From Acanthochlamys bracteata (taxonomy: Eukaryota; Streptophyta; Magnoliopsida; Pandanales; Velloziaceae): a stretch of DNA of 64,000 nucleotides. This document shows, piece after piece, positions 26,093 through 37,702 of this stretch (positions are counted from its first letter, which is position 1; each line of letters opens with the position of its first letter). The stretch spans positions 2,871,031 to 2,935,030 of the forward strand of contig CM034142.1 in assembly GCA_019914995.1 (NCBI GenBank), given 5' to 3'. The notes below the pieces were generated by a model that saw only the letters and a list, made by a program, of their open reading frames with translations, was not told where the DNA came from and ran no database searches. Position numbers and translations under genes: made by a program.

Positions 26093-27505
26093 CTTGCAAC
26101 AACTAAAAGTTATAAGGAAATCAGATCCTCTGTTGATTATAGCAACCAGAATACAACCATTAAAAGGGTGCATCATTGTTCTCAACATTAAATCTCCTAT
26201 AAGATTATTAATCATGTTCAGTATCTGCAATTTGCACATTGCAAAAGCATATAGCATTATTTACCATAGTTTTATGTCGGTAAAAGAACACCAATTTAGC
26301 AAAGCGATACGCATACAGTATTTATATGCTGATACCGAGTTTTGAACCTATTCATGTAGAGAGCTTCAACATGACGCCTCCACCCAAGTACAAAATCTAG
26401 ATCATAGAAACGAGTTCTCTAACATATATGGCAAATACTCTCCTATTAAGGTGTAAATCACAAAACTATTGCCTATTTTGAGCTATCTCACTCCATGGTT
26501 CAATATCTAAGTTTTTATTTCAGGCAAGACTGATAAGAGTTACTAATTGGTTATACATAACCTACCATGAGAAAGTAACAAAATCCAAAACTCTGAACTC
26601 TGCCAATGCATTAAGTGTACCACTACAAAGTCAACAACTACAAAGACATATAAAAATGAATTGATTTACCTAAGAATAGGTTTTCATTTTAAATTCGTTG
26701 TGATTTTGCATCTTCTTTCTAAATAGAAAGAAGATGCAAAATTCTAAAAAAAGTAAGAAAAGAAAATTCGTTTTTAATCTTCAACCAATCCACATTTTCG
26801 CGGAATGAATCATAATAAAATTAAGGTATCTAGGTAAGATTCACTTCGAAGCAACTATTCCTTAGATACTTACATCGTGGTAATTGGTACTTGACACCTA
26901 CGAGGCTTACTAACGAATGGATACAAGCCACGTTCATCATGCAAAGGAATTTTGTAGCACTTCCCACATTCCAAATCTTCTTTGCAAAAGTATACAATTG
27001 TGAATATTCTGGAAAACTCATAATGTCTTCATTCTCCCAAACTTCCAATAAATTTTGTATGGCTTCATTACTCAAAACTCTAATAGGTAATGACAGTTTA
27101 ATAGATACTTGAGAAGAAAATAGAAGGGCTTTCCTTCTAAGTTCTAACCGCACCAATTAGGTGCAAATTTTAGCTACTCATATATATTGCATACAAGTCG
27201 GGACAACAATGGGAGATAGTGAAAATTGCAACTATAATATTGTAAGAAAAGTGTACTCTTAGAAATATTTGTTCTATATATTATGGCATTGCATTTCTTC
27301 TATTGACAAAATAATTAATCAAGCTGCACTTCAGAACAAGTCACAATACATTACAACATGAAGCAATTATTAAACCATAAAAAGAAAGCAAAAATTGAAC
27401 CGAACAAAAGTCGCATTAAGCTCGAAGGAAGATAAAATCAGATGCCAATGATACATAGCAACAACGAATTGCAAATACTTGTGATAACCATAAATCAAAT
27501 CCAAC

Positions 27506-27591
27506 CTTGTAACAGATCTTCAACCTATCTTTCACGATGTCTCCTGGAAGATTGCCAACATAATTTCTTTGGCAATGACTACTCATTTTTC
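27506..27591 (-). pseudogene. SR34-type splicing factor copy 1, first coding exon, frameshifted
   Basis: Acceptor TTTTCTTGCAG, GAAAA, then the ATG at 27,586: MSSHCQRNYVGNLPGDI. A one-base deletion follows. In the restored register a TAG stands where copy 2 has GAA (REVEDL), so the exon is broken twice. It keeps the GNLPGDI core of RRM1 (with the proline that copy 2 lost) and ends TACAAG|GTTGG. Aligns along its length with 18,074-18,164. Together with the exons at 26.0, 25.7 and 25.5 kb it shows that copy 1 was once a full SR gene. Confidence 0.85.
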
Positions 27592-30131
27592 CTGCAAGAA
27601 AATAAACTTAATGAATTAACCAAACAATTAAAGAACAAAAGAAGAAGAAACTACAATCTTTCAAAATTCAAACCCATGTAAGAATAAGTAGGTCAACAGC
27701 ACGAATCTTGTTCAAGAAACATACTACTAAAGGAAAAACTTGCAATTCCATAGAAATCAACAGCATGCATTGCAAATCTATAGAGAGAGTAATCAAAAGA
27801 AAAGGAACAAGGGAGAAATAAGTGGGGAATTTGAGATTGAATAATGCAGAAACATGTTTGCTTTAGCTAAAGTGTTAATAGAATAAAACAGCAAGTTATT
27901 TATAGATATTTGTCAAATTGGAATAACATGTAGAACAATCTTATCTTTCGCAAGAGGTAGGCAAAGAAATCCAACAACATAAGCATAAGACACAAAGAAG
28001 GGTTTTGCTAAGTACAAAGGTTAAATGAACAAAAGCAACTACTAATAATAATAATAACACATACTTCAGCACATCAGAAAGTATGGGAACTTACCTGAGC
28101 CGCTATAACAATAAAGAACAAACCTTAGAAAGAAAGCTTGAACTAGGACTCACTTTCTCAATACTTGCACCAAAAGCTTCTCGATAGATCATTGCAACTT
28201 ACGTCTAAGCTTGCTTCACTGTTTTGAAGAACTAAAATGCTTTTAATTTATTCACGTTTTTAATAAGCAATTTAATATAGGAACAGTTAAAAGCGATGGA
28301 CTTTAGCCTAAGATACAAGAGCTTTCCAATACATAATTGCAAAATGAACCGAAACGGCAATTATAGATAGATAAAAGACAGATTTCAGCACATTTCAAAG
28401 TGGAAGAATGCACCTGAGCGAGGCTTCAACTTTGCAAGACATGCACCAAATTATATCACATTAGAGGCTTCTTGATACATCGCTAGAATCTACATCACAG
28501 CTTCTTCATTATTCTGATATATCAAAACTTAAATATTAAGGAAAACAGTCACAACCACAAAATTGCAAGTTTCAGACAATATGCAGTGGCACGAGTACAA
28601 AGCAATATTACAAAAGAAAAACTGATGCTTTCGTAATCATGGTCATTACCTTCTTGAGTATGTAGCGATCTTCTCATATCCTAATAAATAAAAATGATCT
28701 TCATCTGCAAGCACAAAACAATTCCTAGAACTGCAGTCCATTTCAAATTGCATTTGTACGTATAAATGCATGTACGTAGTTATATATGCATATATGTCCA
28801 TACGCAGGTAAGTACATACGTACCTATGTCAAGATGAATTGGCATATCCATATGCATATGCTCACATAAATGCATGAAGTAGATGTAGTCATATCCACAG
28901 TCTTCTTCATTTCACATTCTAGATGATAGCAATCAGTTTAATTATTCTTGACAGGCTTATCACATAGTGTGTTGTACCTAATACTATCTTTAACATTCTT
29001 TCTAATAACAGAGCAGTATTTAAGCACCAAATAATTAAAGTATACATCTCTAAACTAATACTCACACATTCAGCCCAACAAATTTAAAGAGGAGCATAAA
29101 AAGAAAAGCATATTGAAGGAGCAACAATTTGAGATTCTTAAGAAATGGATCTAGATGCAACATCTAGGAAAAAATACAGATAAGTCAAATATGTTTCTCT
29201 TTACTTCTGAGGCAGCCAAAGAATATTGAAATAAGATTCACACAATTCTAATGAGCATAGAAATAAGAGCATTTACTTAGCAAATACCTATTAATTTAAT
29301 AATTCACCAACAAATATATGGCTTGAATTATTTTGTTTTTCAAAATAATCGTATTCTCCAAAAACTGCTCGACATGTTCTCTTGAACTAATCTTTCCTTC
29401 TGTGTGCCACATCTCCCTTGGAATTGATGTTGTAGCATCAGGAAACACCATTCAAAGCCACGTTCAATTCCATTTAAGCTTGGAATTGATTAAGTTTCCC
29501 TCAGAAATCTGAATTGAGTGTTCATAATCTTGGAAACCCAAAAACAGAACAAGTTACAACTAACCATCTTCTTGTCCATGACCATTATTGGTAAAACAAT
29601 CTTGAAAAATTGAGTAAAGGCCAAGAAACTATACCCACAAACCCCAAAATAAGTATAGAAATCAAATATATAAACATTAAATAATATAACAACAAAATGT
29701 TGTAAAACAAATTGAGAATAAAACTGAGAAAACAACAAAGAAATACTGTAATTCTGAATAAACCCACGATCTAATCAAAGAGGATTTTGAATAAACAAGA
29801 AAACATAGAACGGCAAAAGGAACTTTCAAGATACTGAAAAACGCAAAGATATGGAACATTTTACAATAAAGTTTCCTGAAATAAAAATAATTCAAGAAAC
29901 TGAGATTTAAAGAGTTTTTCCATTCAGGTTTCTAAGACCAAAAAAATAGACACAGAGGAACCGGTCGTATTGCACAATCTATTAAAAAGATTCAAATAAA
30001 CAACAAAAAGATATGAAGAAATCTTCCAAACACCGAAAAACGAACAAAACCCAAAGTGAATTCCGAGTAAAAATCATGCAACGAATTTGTAGATAAACAA
30101 AATTGAAAGAAATAAGATAGAAATCTTACAC
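27592..30131 (-). other. 5' UTR intron of SR copy 1, with module-array sequence
   Basis: Lies between the donor at 30,131 and the acceptor before 27,591. It contains the same modules as the rest of the locus: the GGCTCAG|GTAAGT block at 28,095, the CTTTTGGTGCAAGTATTG block at 28,160-28,195, and a DEDxLYLL island at 28,650-28,704. No ORF of note. Confidence 0.55.
28650..28704 (-). other. Exon-like island 'DEDxLYLL', member 4 of 4
   Basis: Acceptor TGTGCTTGCAG, then EDHFYLLGYEKIATYSRR, then donor GAAG|GTAATGACC. Both splice borders are intact and the frame is open. Confidence 0.4.
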
Positions 30132-30340
30132 CGTCAGGAAGGCTCTCAGTATTCACTAATTGCGAAATCCTCGAGAACAAATTCCATTTCCAAACTTCAA
30201 TCTCTCGTTTGATGAATACTCTAACTAAGTCTCTATATGTCTGTTGCTACGCAATAACAAATATATATCATCACGAAACAAAAACTGGTAAATGAACTAA
30301 TGAAAAGAAGAAGAGGAAATAAAACAGAAAATTTTCCCTC
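30132..30340 (-). other. Probable 5' UTR exon and promoter edge of SR copy 1
   Basis: The minus strand has a donor CCTGACG|GTGTAAG at 30,131. In transcription order the segment before it contains CTCGAGGATTTCGCAATTAG with no useful ATG, which suits a 5' UTR exon. Upstream, at 30,348-30,363, is a poly-A/T run and then strongly AT-rich DNA. SR34-family genes normally have a 5' UTR intron, which fits. The transcription start cannot be fixed from sequence alone. Confidence 0.4.
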
Positions 30341-30419
30341 CGATTGAAGTTTTTTTTTTTTTTGGTTATGGTAGGTTTAGAAAGAAGGCAGAGGGGCTGT
30401 TTGGGATTGCTTTTCTCCA

Positions 30420-31079
30420 ACAAAATTTTTTAAATTTTAATTATTTTTTAATATATATTTTATAAATATTTAAAATTTATTTAAAATTTTAAAAAATTAA
30501 AAAAATTTTATTTTGTAAAAAACAATAAAAATACTTTTGATTTCAAAGCAGCGAGAGACGGCACGGAGAGCGATAAGTGTTGATGTTTTTGGGTTCCGTT
30601 CGATCGGAACTTTATAATTAATCAATTTTCGACCGTCGGAAAGCATTGTCTACTGTTATAATACTGATACCTTCCCTCGTACGCTACCAAATTTGTAAAT
30701 CAGGCATTTCTTAACGTATTTTCAACTCCAGTCGCTCATAATTGTTTATGGGCAAAAATGATCTACTACTGCTGTTATAATTTTTTAATTAAATCAAATT
30801 ATTGGCTATTAATTTCTTCTCTTGCAGTTTTGTTTCTAAAGTACTCTTTGGCTAAACTTTTCAACTCTTTTCATTCCAATTTTATTTCACATTTTCTCAG
30901 TAAACATTCTATAATATCTTATAAAATTTTTCAAAATTTAAAAAGTACAAAAAATTTTACATACTAACATTTTATTATTATTTATTTTCTTTTTTTTGAA
31001 AAAATTGAGCTTGTTTTAAATTTTTTCAAATATTTTTCATTTTAAAAACTTTTTCTCAAAAACACTTCCAAATATTCTC
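30420..31079. other. AT-rich intergenic DNA with probable MITE remnant
   Basis: 30,425-30,530 is almost only A and T. A segment at about 30,835-31,075 (TTTGGCTAAACTTTTCAACT to TTTTTCTCAAAAACACTTCC) resembles AT-rich segments at 31,785-32,020, 43,390-43,500 and 58,070-58,315 in order of motifs (a TTTATAGTATTTTATA-like core and a tail like AAAACTCCTTATCATAAG). I read these as diverged members of one short non-autonomous DNA element. No gene. Confidence 0.4.
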
Positions 31080-31082
31080 TAA

Positions 31083-31327
31083 GGGCGTGTTTACCAAGGG
31101 GGTGGGAAGTGGAGTTTTTAGGAAATAAATTTAAAAAATAAAATTAAAAATTAAAAATATTTAATAAAAAATAAAGTTTTATATTAATTATATATTTATA
31201 GTAAGTGTTAAATTTGAATTTTTAAAAAAATTTTATTGATAAAAAAAATTTATTTTAATTTTTATATGTATTTATGTGAAACTTGAGTTTGAGGGAAGTA
31301 GAGTTTGGGGTGTTGGTAAACATGCCC
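31083..31327. mobile_element. Tourist-like MITE (PIF/Harbinger type), 245 bp
   Basis: Ends are inverted repeats: GGGCGTGTTTACCAA on the left and TTGGTAAACATGCCC on the right, with one mismatch over 15 bases. It is flanked by the 3-bp duplication TAA (31,080-31,082 and 31,328-31,330). The interior is AT-rich and non-coding. A GGGC.TGTTT terminus with a TAA/TTA duplication is typical of Tourist elements mobilised by PIF/Harbinger transposases. Confidence 0.88.
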
Positions 31328-31330
31328 TAA

Positions 31331-32264
31331 AAGTCCTCTTAGCTTCTCATACATACTTCCGGGCACAAAATTCATTTCTACTTCGTATTCTTTCACTTTT
31401 TCTTAATGAATTTTTGTTTTTAATTTGAAGTTCATTTGAAGATTAAATAAGAAGTTAATTTGTATCTCGGATCATTATTTAATGCATCTTATGCTCTTCG
31501 AAAATGTGATTTTATTGTGTCAATACATATTCTCATTATTACTGCTGTGATGCTACATTCAGCTATAACAAGACGAAAGAAGATTAGAATGACTATTTGG
31601 ACAGAGTTGAGGACGTGAGTATGTACAGTATTATCCAATTGGAAACCTCATCTTTATATTTGCAGTAGAAGTATGTTCCGTGAAAGTGATATGTCATTCA
31701 GATTGTATCTCAAACTTTGATGTTTTAAAAACAAGAATCCCTGAAAGCAACTGCCACATTTTGGACTAACTATGCACCTACTAGGGAATGTTTGACTGTG
31801 CTTATACCATTACTTTTTATTTCTAAAAATTTTTACTTTTATTAATAAATCTTTTATAGTATTTTATAAGATTTTTTTAAAATTTTAAAAAGTACCGATA
31901 AGCTATATGTCATATAATTTTTATATTTTGATATTAAAAAGTCAATTTCGTTTCTTGAAAAATCTTTCAATATTTTTCATTTAGAAAACCTTCTTGTCAT
32001 GAGCACTCCCAAAAAAATTTTAACATCACATGAGTCTTTTTCTTTTTTTTAACGTCCCCTAAGTCTTATGATGTTGGTGATGAACATATCCAGATCAAGA
32101 GCAAGTTCAAGATAGCATTAGTAGTTAAGTTAACACTGCTGAAGGGTTTGAAGAGTCGACAAGAACCTTCGAAGTTGAAATTGTCTTTTACTATTGTGGC
32201 TTCCGTTCTTAATTATATTACGATATGAAATATTGTTCACCATTACATGGCCTAGTGCCTGAGT
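31331..32264. other. Intergenic; includes AT-rich MITE-like segment at 31,785-32,020
   Basis: No coding region recognised. 31,785-32,020 (GGGAATGTTTGACTGTGCTT to GTCATGAGCACTCCC) is a member of the AT-rich repeat group described at 30,835 and 58,070. The rest is unremarkable. Confidence 0.4.
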
Positions 32265-32839
32265 ATGGATGTCACGCCCCGCTTCCAGACTGTGACAGGC
32301 ACTAGTCCAGACCAAATCCAAATCATATCCGAACTCGGCCCAGCCCAGAAAGCCTTAACAAAAACACCACTTTTATATTAAACACGTGCCGAATCTCTTT
32401 AAATTTTCGACAAAGTCTCCCCTAAAAACTCGAGGGGAAAACCTGTACAAATTTCATCATAACCATAAAAATTACCCTGATATTAATATCATACATTAAC
32501 TTTAAATTAAATAAATATAACACTATACTATAACACTAAATTAAATAACTTGTACATATTCAATCCTCGGTTTCAGAACCAACTATATGAAAGAAAGAAA
32601 CATGCACACTATCCTTAACTCACCGATTTGTCAGCGTCACGCTATTAGCTCCACTTAACTCGTTCTTATCATATCTGGGAGAGGCCAAAGAAAAGAAAGA
32701 AATGAGCCCAGTCTCAGTGAGGTGAAATAACAGATGTATTGTTTAAGATGTCTAATGCATTACCTAATGTTTGATTCCTATCTTTCTACATGAACAAGAA
32801 TGCAAAGGGTAGATCATGGATCACTTCTACCAAGTCCTA

Positions 32840-32857
32840 AGTCGTCCCATACCGACT
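32840..32857 (-). other. Conserved hairpin H1 in unit A
   Basis: AGTCG, loop TCCCATAC, CGACT on the + strand. Relative to unit B (GGTCG/CGACC) both outer bases changed together, so pairing is kept. Confidence 0.6.
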
Positions 32858-33625
32858 CTGGGTCCTTAGTGAGAAAAAGTTGATTATATGCAATGTATAT
32901 GCATCAAACAATAATCATACAACCAAAACTGAATTTATATGCTTTAGGTGTATTATATAAATGTTTTTTGTGAAACATTTCATAGAACATGTATATTAAA
33001 ATTACAAGATAAAAATAATACTAAATTATAGATACATAGTGAAATACAACATAATAATAAACTAAATACTTAAATCAATATATTATAAATATTTTAATAA
33101 ATAATAAATATTGAAAATCGTAATGGAAGCCAATTAAACAAGTCAATCAAAACTTATAGCCATAATTATTCAATACCAAGCAACAATCCATAACAATTAC
33201 ATCAGTCAGGGAGTTAGGATAAATACCAAGGACCGAGCGAGACCGTGTCTCCCGGCTCGTCCATAAAACCATATCCAACCCAGTGTGCCGTGGTATTATC
33301 GCCCCACGCCGCATGGGCCTACCTATTCTACTGATGAAAAAGAGAAGAGAGTAGAGACGAGATCACGAACTCATTTACTGACGTAAGTCGCTCTCGCCTC
33401 AATGCAATTGCGAACATCCAAGCATTTCAAAATTCCACAAATACCTCAATAAATAAGTTTAGCTAAAACTCATAAAATTCACTAAAATATAAATCATTAA
33501 CTTATCAAATAGAATATGATAGAAATTATATCAAATCGTTTACAAGTCATATATATATAAAACAGTCGTCATAATCACTTATCTCTTTAGGTAAAACATA
33601 GTAACTGTTATCTAATCACTTATAT

Positions 33626-33628
<3 letters not shown>

Positions 33629-33660
<32 letters not shown>
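33629..33660. repeat. (AT)n microsatellite
   Basis: Sixteen AT units within unit A. Confidence 0.95.
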
Positions 33661-33662
<2 letters not shown>

Positions 33663-34899
33663 TTCATTCAATTGCCAATAAAACTCATACTATACATAAT
33701 CAATGCATTATAATCAATATACTATTTATGCTATCACAAATACTTATCATTCTTTAACAAAACCAAAGATCACATACAATTATGCATTATGGAGGGTATA
33801 ATCGCAACATGCAAGAAATTGGGGGTATGCGGAATGTCAAAGAAAATGTTACATGTGCCGAAATCCTAACGTTAATTTAGAAAGAAAAATGGCACGGTAA
33901 CCCTCACCTTAATTCCTTCGCTAATGTCTATGCCGCATAAAATCCACAGCTGCTTTAGCACTCTCTTTTCAAATCCTATCAAGTATACGTGACGATTACC
34001 AAAACTCATCAAAACATTATTAATGAATACTAAGCACTTACAGTGCTCAAGTCCACGTCTAAAATTAACGCACATAAAAACTCAACCTTCAACCCCAACA
34101 TAACCACAAATCATTTTCTAAGATAACATGCTCACCTAGCTTTAAATCAAACGGCTTGACCTCCTAATCTATTCCAACTTTCGACGTCGAACCTTTGTCT
34201 TCGATCAAGAAAATACCTATCACATAGGAAAAGAGTTAATAAATAGTGTAATACTAATTCTTGACGATAACATCTAGCGTAGCATCTCACCTAAAACAGT
34301 GGACCCTACTAGCTCACCGAATCTCCGGCCACCAAGGTTCCGGCCGAGCTTAGATGACCTTCAGCAAGTGATTCAAAGAATGACAGGCGGCTAATTACAA
34401 GCCAACACACCGGCGGTGAGCTCCACGCAACGCGAGCAACCGCGGTGAACGTCGGCCTTGAAGAGGAATGGCGCTAATCCGGCCAGATGAAGGCGAAATT
34501 GAGTAGCGGAGAAGCTACAGAGAAGGACGGAGATGAGAATATCGTCCTCCGGCGACCAATTCTGACGATTCAAGGCTCGGCGGTGAAACCCGCCCCTATT
34601 GCACGTGCTTGCTGCCGTCGCGGTTCGAGCTCTTAGCAATAGACGGCAGCGAGGGAGGAGACGAGACGAAGAAAGCTTCGCGTGGGAGAAGGAAACGACG
34701 GCCGACGGCAAGATTGGAACGGCGGAGAAATCACATTGAAGAAGGCTCGGGAGAGAGAGGGAGAAAATAAAAGAAAAACTCTAGAACAATGAAGAATGCT
34801 GGAGAAAAAAAAACTTTTAGACTTTAGGCCCATGAATTTGGGGTTTGGCTAGTTAGAGTCCCCGCAACCCTAACTAGGAGTTTAGGGTATTACAATGGA

Positions 34900-35349
34900 C
34901 AACTCCGAACTTCATACATGATTGTAAAATATTGTCATGATAAGAATGTTCATGGGCCACAAAGGCAAGTTGTATACTTTAGTTTTTGGAGTGATGTATA
35001 GATGATTGTTTACAATCTCATCAATTCTTCTCAGCGAATTCAACATGTACTACTAGATGTTTAGGCTGCATCGCACTTATAAAAGGACGATATCATCCTT
35101 GATAACACATTGCTATATTTATTTGGGATTGGATCTACTATAACCACCATAGTTTACAAGCTCTTCCTAGATAGCTCAGTTTCGAAATTCATTAGAGACA
35201 TAAATGATCATTCACTATTCTTAAGTTTAAATTGCACCATATCACTTCCTATCAAAGACTTCCCATCACTACCGCAAAACTTATCACCACAAAGATCTAA
35301 ACCATGTCAATACTAATTTTAGGCACTAAGCAAACCTTTGTAACGTATG
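34900..35349. other. Spacer between units A and D
   Basis: 450 bases of AT-rich DNA. A 68-codon open frame exists (35,110-35,316, + strand), but it resembles no family I know and its composition is that of non-coding DNA. Confidence 0.35.
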
Positions 35350-36933
35350 TATATTATAGTACTCCTTAAAATTCTATAAGGGCATGAATGTTTTTTATTG
35401 ACTTCTAGGCTAGCTGGTTTGAGTTGAGTTGTGTGTGTGTGTGAGTTCAATTCAAGTCAAGCTTATAACTATATCTTATTAAAATGTTGTGGACCTATCT
35501 AGAAGAATGAAGAACTTTCATCCTATCGCCTCATCTATCTCTTCTTTATTTTTCTTTTTCCTTCTCTCGCTTCTCCTATTTTCCTCCCATGAGCGTCTCT
35601 ATGTGCGAACACCGTGAAATGCTTGCCGCCGGGCATTGATCATTTTTCTTCATAGTGCTCTCTCTTTCTTCTTCTTCTCTCTGCTGCATATTGCTACTCT
35701 CGAAGAGCTCTAGCCGTACCGGTAGTGAACACGCATTATAGGCGGAGGTTTCGCCATTGTGCCACAATCGTCAGAATTCCCATCTCCTTTCTTCTTTGTG
35801 ACTGCTCCACTAATCAATTTCACTCTTTCCCACCGAATCGACGTCGCAGCTCTCTAAATCGACGTTATTTTTGGCCATCCGCACCTACGAGGGATCATCG
35901 CCACTGACATTGTTTTTTCGCAATTACGGTAAGCTTCCAGGCCATCACAATTACTTGTTTAGGGCTAATACAAATTCAACCAAAATCCTAATCATCAAAA
36001 TCCGGCAAGCAGGTGCGCTCCACTGTTTAAGTGAGATACAACATTTAAATCTCGTCGTCATGACTAGTTATTGAACTATCTGTAAATTTTTTTCCTATGT
36101 GATAGGTAGTTTTCTTGATTGGAGACACAAAAGATTCTATGTCGATATTAGAGCTAATTAGAAGTCTAGCCAATTCGTCACCTAACTGGGTAAGCTTTTA
36201 TCTAAGCTAGCCTTACTTTTAGGAATGACCTAGAATTATGATTATGAGGGAATTTTGAAAACAAGTGTATGCATTAATGTTGATGTAGAATTATAACCTT
36301 ATAGGCGCTTAGTATTTGACAATGTGAATCTGATGAACTTTGGTAATCATTGTGTATACTTGATAGAATTTGGAAAGAGAGTGTGTTAAAGCAGTAGTGG
36401 ACTTTATGCGGCATAGAAATTAGTGAAGAAATTAAGGTGAGAATTATCGTGCCATCTTTTCTTCCTAACAATTGTGGGCTTTCGTCACAAGTAATATCTG
36501 CTTTGGTCCTCTAGCATATCTTGCCACTATCGTTTATATTTGATTCTTCCTTATGATGCATGACCTATTTGTGATGCATGTTATTTATTGAGCTTGCTGG
36601 CATACTTATATTTTAATTTTAGATGTTATGATTGTTGATCTTATTGTTATTTGAGCATGATAATTACAACAAGATTGAAAATGATTCATGAGGTATTTTT
36701 GTTGTGTTTTTGTCATAGATGGATTATGAATTAAGAATGATAAATTTATGATGTTAAGCAAGATTTGTAAGTATAGAGTATATTCTATACATATGTATAC
36801 ATAAAAATATTTTGTTACATTGATACTCGTGCTGACGAAAGCAGGTGAGTAAATCAAGTGCTGAGTTTAGGACCCCAGTAGGTGTTGGGGGGAGTTACCC
36901 ACCTATGCCCATAGTATCAAGGAGGCTCATGTA

Positions 36934-36951
36934 CGTGGGGGCGATACCACG
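36934..36951 (+). other. Conserved hairpin H2 in unit D
   Basis: CGTGG, 8-base loop GGGCGATA, CCACG. The same stem is present in units A, B and C. Confidence 0.6.
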
Positions 36952-36960
36952 GCCCATCTA

Positions 36961-37190
36961 GACCGATCAACTGGTTGTAGTTAACTTCAGTGGAGCGCAA
37001 ATAGAGATTAGATTTAGATTTAGATATGGACATCGAGTGCAAGCATAAATATTGGATTGGAGATTTGATTTAGATTTAGATCCGATCAACCGGATGTATG
37101 TAACCTCGGTGGAGCGTAGATATAGATTAGATTTAGATTTGGACATCGAGTACAGGTAGAGATATAGGATTGAGATTAGATTTAGATTTA
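36961..37190. repeat. Two-copy tandem repeat of about 115 bp in unit D
   Basis: CCGATCAACTGGTTG...TGGAGCG...GATTAGATTTAGATTTAG...GGACATCGAGT (36,961-37,079) is repeated with changes at 37,080-37,190 (CCGATCAACCGGATG...). Each unit also contains short GATTTA repeats. Other family members have a single copy of the first part. Confidence 0.75.
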
Positions 37191-37684
37191 CATACCCTAA
37201 CTCGTTGACTGTTGAATTTAATTTGGAATTATGATTTGTCAAATTATTTTATTGAAAAAATATTTTGATTATACTATTTTATTAGCAAAATATTTCGATT
37301 ATATTATTTTATTATCAAAGTATTTTGATTGTCAGCTGATTATGTTTTCAATGATATTACTACTATTTATTTATTTATTTATTATCTACTGAATTAATTA
37401 ATTAATTATATTTTTTATTTATCTTTTTAATTTATGATTTTGTAGCTTTAACGAAATATTTATTTAACTACATCAAGTATCAATAGGATTTCTTATTTAT
37501 TTTAATTTAGTTTTTTATTATTGTTCCCTATTAATTTTTCAAGGTACAAACATATATGCTTTTCTTTAAAAGTATTTTATCTTACTAAATTGATTTTGAA
37601 ACTATATTCACATTAGTTACATTCTATAATTATTCACTTTGCATATTGCATTGCATATGACCGTATCTTTCCTATTAAAAACTG

Positions 37685-37702
37685 GATCGCTATGGGACGA
37701 TT
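37685..37702 (+). other. Conserved hairpin H1 in unit D
   Basis: GATCG, loop CTATGGGA, CGATT: five pairs with one G-T wobble, and an extra outer G-C pair (37,684/37,703). Confidence 0.55.

Larger units (their letters stand above)
32265..34899 (-). mobile_element. LTR-like unit A (2,625 bp) with perfect 5-bp target duplication
   Basis: The element spans 32,270-34,894 and is bounded by ATGGA on both sides (32,265-32,269 and 34,895-34,899). On the + strand its ends are TGTCACGCCCC and GGGTATTACA. The strand is called minus because the GC-rich leader and splice donor read that way. From the leader: GC-rich block about 34,400-34,720, donor TTTTAG|GTGAG at 34,290, intron-like body, acceptor CTCTCCCAG at 32,675. 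Three stem-loops shared with units B-E lie at 32,840-32,857, 33,289-33,308 and 33,848-33,901. There is no gag or pol. A 5-bp duplication with TG...CA ends indicates integrase-type insertion, so a solo LTR is the simplest reading. Confidence 0.85.

Noticed and set aside
34391..34711. Arg/Ser-rich minus-strand frame (SSSRLLPRCRLLLRARTATA) as a gene
   Set aside because: It falls in the GC-rich leader of unit A. The composition explains the residues and the frame is not shared by the other units.
36961..37190. CRISPR-like spaced repeats
   Set aside because: Only two diverged copies within a plant transposable element; no array structure.
36967..37242. Repetitive 91-residue frame (SKSNLYL repeats)
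   Set aside because: It is the translation of the GATTTA-rich tandem repeat in unit D.
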